Source: a bacterium (GTDB lineage Bacteria; Patescibacteriota; Minisyncoccia; Minisyncoccales; JAGMAB01). From it: a stretch of 14,867 bases of DNA. The number at the start of each line of letters is the position of its first letter. The first letter of the stretch is position 1. A model generated the notes under the pieces. The model did no database searches and was not told the DNA's origin. It saw only the letters and a list, made by a program, of their open reading frames with translations. Location: positions 1-14,867 of the forward strand of contig DAOWKS010000004.1 in the NCBI GenBank assembly GCA_030643665.1. The letters run 5' to 3'. Positions 13,045-14,867 of the stretch are shown here, one piece after another. Made by a program: the position numbers and the translations under genes.

Positions 13045-13116
13045 GTCCCCGTGGTATAATGGATAACACGAGGCGCTTCGGACGCCTAGTTGAGGGTTCG
13101 AGTCCTTCCGGGGGCA
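13045..13116 (+). tRNA. tRNA-Arg (anticodon TCG)
   Basis: The acceptor stem GTCCCCG pairs with CGGGGGC (one U-G pair), discriminator A. The anticodon loop CTTCGGA is closed by AGGCG/CGCCT. The T-loop TTCGAGT lies between GAGGG and CCTTC (one G-U pair and one other weak pair). The D-loop keeps GG. CCA is not encoded. The pilin gene follows 45 bases later. Confidence 0.92.
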
Positions 13117-13123
13117 CAAACGC

Positions 13124-13143
13124 TTCACTAAATTAAAAGTGAA
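13124..13143 (+). other. Small hairpin between tRNA-Arg and the pilin gene
   Basis: TTCACT and AGTGAA pair around an eight-base loop. The following sequence is A/T-rich but has no T run, so it may help tRNA 3' processing or message stability rather than termination. Confidence 0.35.
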
Positions 13144-13161
13144 AAATTATTTTATATTAAA

Positions 13162-13629
13162 ATGATGAAGAAATTATTTTTAATTATTGTATTAGCAGGC
13201 ATTGTTTTTATTCCTTTAATTACGCAGGCGGCTGGCTTGGTTCCTTGCGGCGGTTGTGAAGAATATAATGAAGCAACCGGTGTATGTATAACAGAAGAGC
13301 CGGATTGTCAATTCTGTCATTTTTTTGAATTGGTTGATAATATTATTGATTTTGTTTTAATAAAATTAGTTCCGCCCTTGGCAGTCCTGATGCTGGTAAT
13401 CGGCGGAATAATGTTTATAGGCGCGACTCTGGAATTTTTGCCCGGCGGACCAACCCTTCTTAGCGACGCAAAAAAATTAATGACTTCAGTAGTTATCGGC
13501 TTAATTATAATTTACGGCGGCTGGATTATTATAGGTTTATTCTTGCAAACAATTGGTTTAGATGTTTGGGCTGAAAATATTTTTAAAAGTTGGTGGGAAA
13601 CAGGTTTTTTCACAATTCCTTGCGAATAA
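13162..13629 (+). CDS. VirB2/TrbC-like type IV secretion pilin of the Patescibacteria type
   Basis: The 155-residue protein begins with a signal peptide (1-24, KK followed by a hydrophobic core ending TQAA). A Cys-rich segment follows (C29, C32, C42, C49, C52), then two membrane helices near 67-92 (VPPLAVLMLVIGGIMF) and 106-132 (VVIGLIIIYGGWIIIGLFL). Two hydrophobic helices separated by a short loop with PGG, after a signal peptide, is the layout of VirB2-type pilins. Patescibacteria carry many such small pilin genes, often away from other secretion genes, as here. The product would lie in the cytoplasmic membrane or be assembled into a filament. Tandem ATGs at 13162 and 13165 leave the exact start open by one codon; no Shine-Dalgarno sequence is present. 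Confidence 0.85.
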   Translation: MMKKLFLIIVLAGIVFIPLITQAAGLVPCGGCEEYNEATGVCITEEPDCQFCHFFELVDNIIDFVLIKLVPPLAVLMLVIGGIMFIGATLEFLPGGPTLLSDAKKLMTSVVIGLIIIYGGWIIIGLFLQTIGLDVWAENIFKSWWETGFFTIPCE

Positions 13630-13680
13630 TTTCCCCCGCCCCCATGACTTAATGGAAAAGTAGTAAATAGAAAAAATGAA

Positions 13681-14436
13681 ATGGATAAATCAAAGTATTC
13701 AAAATTAAAAAAGGAAGCAATTAAATTACGAAAGAAAGGATTAAGTTATAGAGAAATAGGAAAAGAGTTAGATGTAGCAAAGAGTACAGTTAGGTTTTGG
13801 TGTATAAATGTTCCTTTAAGTCTTGAAGACCGAGAACGGCTTTATACAAAACAAGTTTTACTTTTAGCCAGAGGACCAAATAGTCAAAAAGAAAGAAGAA
13901 AAAGAGAAATAGCAAAAATTATTAAAGAAGCCGAAAAAGAAATTCATCTTCCTCTTTCTTTTGAAACATATCGCTTTTTAGGAGCAGCTTTATATTGGTC
14001 AGAAGGAAGTAAAACAAATCATTTTGCTATTACAAATTCCGATCCTCATTTTATACTTTTTATGGTAAGATGGTTTAACCAAATTTTCAAAGTTTCTACG
14101 AAATATCTAAAAGCGAAACTTAATATCTATCCTCAACAAAATGAACAGGAAATAAAACAATTTTGGTCGCAATTAACTGGTATTCCTCTTGAAAATTTTG
14201 GCAAAAGTTTCGTAAAACCTCCCAATAAAGGATATAAGAAAAACAATCTTTATTACGGAACAATAAGAATTGTGGTTCCAAGGGGAACTGATATGCGTCA
14301 TAGGGTTTTCGGCTGGGTAAAGGCAATACTAAAAAATATAGAACCTCAAACAGAATTAGTACAAAAAGAATGGAAATCACTTAGAGAAGTTCCTCGACCG
14401 ATAAATATCCCTGAAAAATTAAATTTGCCCCGCTAG
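13681..14436 (+). CDS. HTH protein with LAGLIDADG-like domain, ending inside tRNA-Lys
   Basis: The 251-residue protein starts with a resolvase-type HTH (about 6-42, GLSYREIGKELDVAKSTVRFW). A basic helix follows (68-85), then a segment like a LAGLIDADG domain: FLGAALYWSEGS (99-110), TNSDPHFILFMVRWF (118-132), and a second similar half around ENFGKSF and YYGTIRIVVPRG. The acidic position of the first motif is E108 in WSEGS. Such proteins may be homing endonucleases or the DNA-binding regulators derived from them; with only one clear acidic motif I favour a binding protein or a weak nuclease. The last three codons and the TAG stop fall inside the tRNA-Lys acceptor stem (10-base overlap). No Shine-Dalgarno sequence is seen. 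Domain assignment is moderate. Confidence 0.7.
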   Translation: MDKSKYSKLKKEAIKLRKKGLSYREIGKELDVAKSTVRFWCINVPLSLEDRERLYTKQVLLLARGPNSQKERRKREIAKIIKEAEKEIHLPLSFETYRFLGAALYWSEGSKTNHFAITNSDPHFILFMVRWFNQIFKVSTKYLKAKLNIYPQQNEQEIKQFWSQLTGIPLENFGKSFVKPPNKGYKKNNLYYGTIRIVVPRGTDMRHRVFGWVKAILKNIEPQTELVQKEWKSLREVPRPINIPEKLNLPR

Positions 14437-14499
14437 CTCAATTGGTAGAGCAGGAAACTCTTAATTTCAAGGTTGTAGGTTCGAGTCCTGCGCGGGGCA
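14427..14499 (+). tRNA. tRNA-Lys (anticodon CTT)
   Basis: The acceptor stem GCCCCGC/GCGGGGC is perfect, discriminator A. The D-arm AGCTC...GAGC and T-loop TTCGAGT are standard. The anticodon loop CTCTTAA is closed by four pairs, with a G27-A43 mismatch at the base of the stem. CCA is not encoded. Its 5' ten bases are shared with the end of the upstream coding region, and rpsO starts 39 bases downstream. Confidence 0.93.
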
Positions 14500-14501
14500 C
14501 A

Positions 14502-14512
14502 AGCGCTTCGCT
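14502..14512 (+). other. CTT-loop mini-hairpin after tRNA-Lys
   Basis: AGCG-CTT-CGCT pairs perfectly right after the tRNA. Almost the same stretch (CAAACGCTTCACTAAAT) follows tRNA-Arg at 13117, so the sequence after both tRNAs is related. Confidence 0.35.
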
Positions 14513-14538
14513 AAATGAAAAACTAAAAATTTAAAATT

Positions 14539-14805
14539 ATGTTAACTCCAGAAGAAAAAACAAAAACAATCAAAAAATACAAAGTTCATGAAACAGACAC
14601 CGGATCTCCGGAAGTGCAGATTGCTTTGCTTTCTGAAGAAATTAAAAGGCTGCTTTTACATTTGAAAAAACACTCTAAAGATTTTCATTCAAAAAGAGGA
14701 TTGTTAAAAATGGTTGCAAATAGAAGAAAACTTTTAAAATACTTAAAAGAAGAAAGCACAAGGAGATATAACATTATTATTAAAAAAATCGGATTAAAAA
14801 AGTAA
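14539..14805 (+). CDS. rpsO: Small ribosomal subunit protein uS15
   Basis: The 88-residue protein is full-length S15, which binds 16S rRNA at the central-domain three-way junction early in 30S assembly. Diagnostic stretches are ETDTGSPEVQIALLSEEI (18-35), HLKKHSKDFHSKRGLLKMV (41-59) and RRKLLKYLKEES (62-73). In many bacteria rpsO precedes pnp; the 62 bases after it here are too short to tell. It follows tRNA-Lys by 39 bases with no clear promoter between, so read-through from the tRNA is likely. No Shine-Dalgarno sequence precedes the ATG; the leader is A-rich. Confidence 0.97.
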   Translation: MLTPEEKTKTIKKYKVHETDTGSPEVQIALLSEEIKRLLLHLKKHSKDFHSKRGLLKMVANRRKLLKYLKEESTRRYNIIIKKIGLKK

Positions 14806-14811
14806 ATCCAA

Positions 14812-14838
14812 AAAATTAAAAATTAAAAATTAAAAATT
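14812..14838. repeat. ATTAAAA tandem words after rpsO
   Basis: At least three consecutive copies of the seven-base word ATTAAAA, ending in ATTTTC. Likely slippage in an AT-rich spacer. Confidence 0.5.
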
Positions 14839-14845
14839 TTCGTTT

Positions 14846-14867
14846 ATGATTATAAAGCATATTGGAC
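14846..14867 (+). CDS. Possible start of the next gene (edge fragment)
   Basis: An ATG at 14846 opens a frame of seven codons (MIIKHIG) to the window edge. Its position after rpsO fits a downstream gene, but seven residues do not identify it and do not resemble a typical PNPase start. Confidence 0.2.

Overview
The window is AT-rich DNA from a bacterium with a compact genome, most likely a member of the Candidate Phyla Radiation (Patescibacteria, Parcubacteria-like). The clues are a short VirB2-type pilin of the kind common in that group, a CDP-archaeol-synthase-like protein instead of the usual CdsA, a FakA-FakB type fusion, tRNA genes without encoded CCA, and mostly start codons with no Shine-Dalgarno sequence. 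TGA is used as an ordinary stop (for example at the end of the fatty-acid-kinase fusion), so this is not one of the groups that recode TGA as glycine. No gap between genes exceeds about 165 bases.

Region 1 (1-1130): a 5'-truncated window edge carries a minus-strand zinc-ribbon/OB protein running into a DUF362-like segment, transcribed divergently from a plus-strand hypothetical protein that ends in a hairpin terminator. Region 2 (1128-7873, all minus strand): an HD phosphohydrolase, a NUDIX hydrolase, a YraN-like nuclease-fold protein, a CarS-like CDP-lipid synthase, a small membrane protein of the MscS-like TM-helix family, a DAK2-DegV fusion (fatty acid kinase plus fatty-acid-binding module), a divergent UppS, and an archaeal-type thiolase. 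The last five form a coherent membrane-lipid and isoprenoid block: fatty acid capture and phosphorylation, CDP-lipid formation, polyprenyl carrier synthesis and acetoacetyl-CoA chemistry.

Region 3 (7970-10372, minus strand): an XRE regulator, a conserved hypothetical protein, a HAD-family protein and tRNA-Ala(CGC) form one tight run, followed by an HTH-Fic protein whose catalytic His is replaced by Gln and whose leader holds a perfect palindrome and a hairpin covering its likely ribosome binding site. Region 4 (10466-14867): a three-zinc-ribbon nuclease abuts tRNA-Pro(CGG); cca lies just upstream of that tRNA; a 17-bp inverted repeat encloses the back-to-back promoters of cca and tRNA-Arg(TCG); then come a T4SS-type pilin, an HTH/LAGLIDADG-like protein whose stop codon lies inside tRNA-Lys(CTT), and rpsO.

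Two features cut across regions. Three copies of a ~46-bp double-hairpin repeat (4973, 6251, 9045) keep their stems while changing sequence. In three divergent intergenic regions the -35 boxes of the two opposing promoters overlap or touch.
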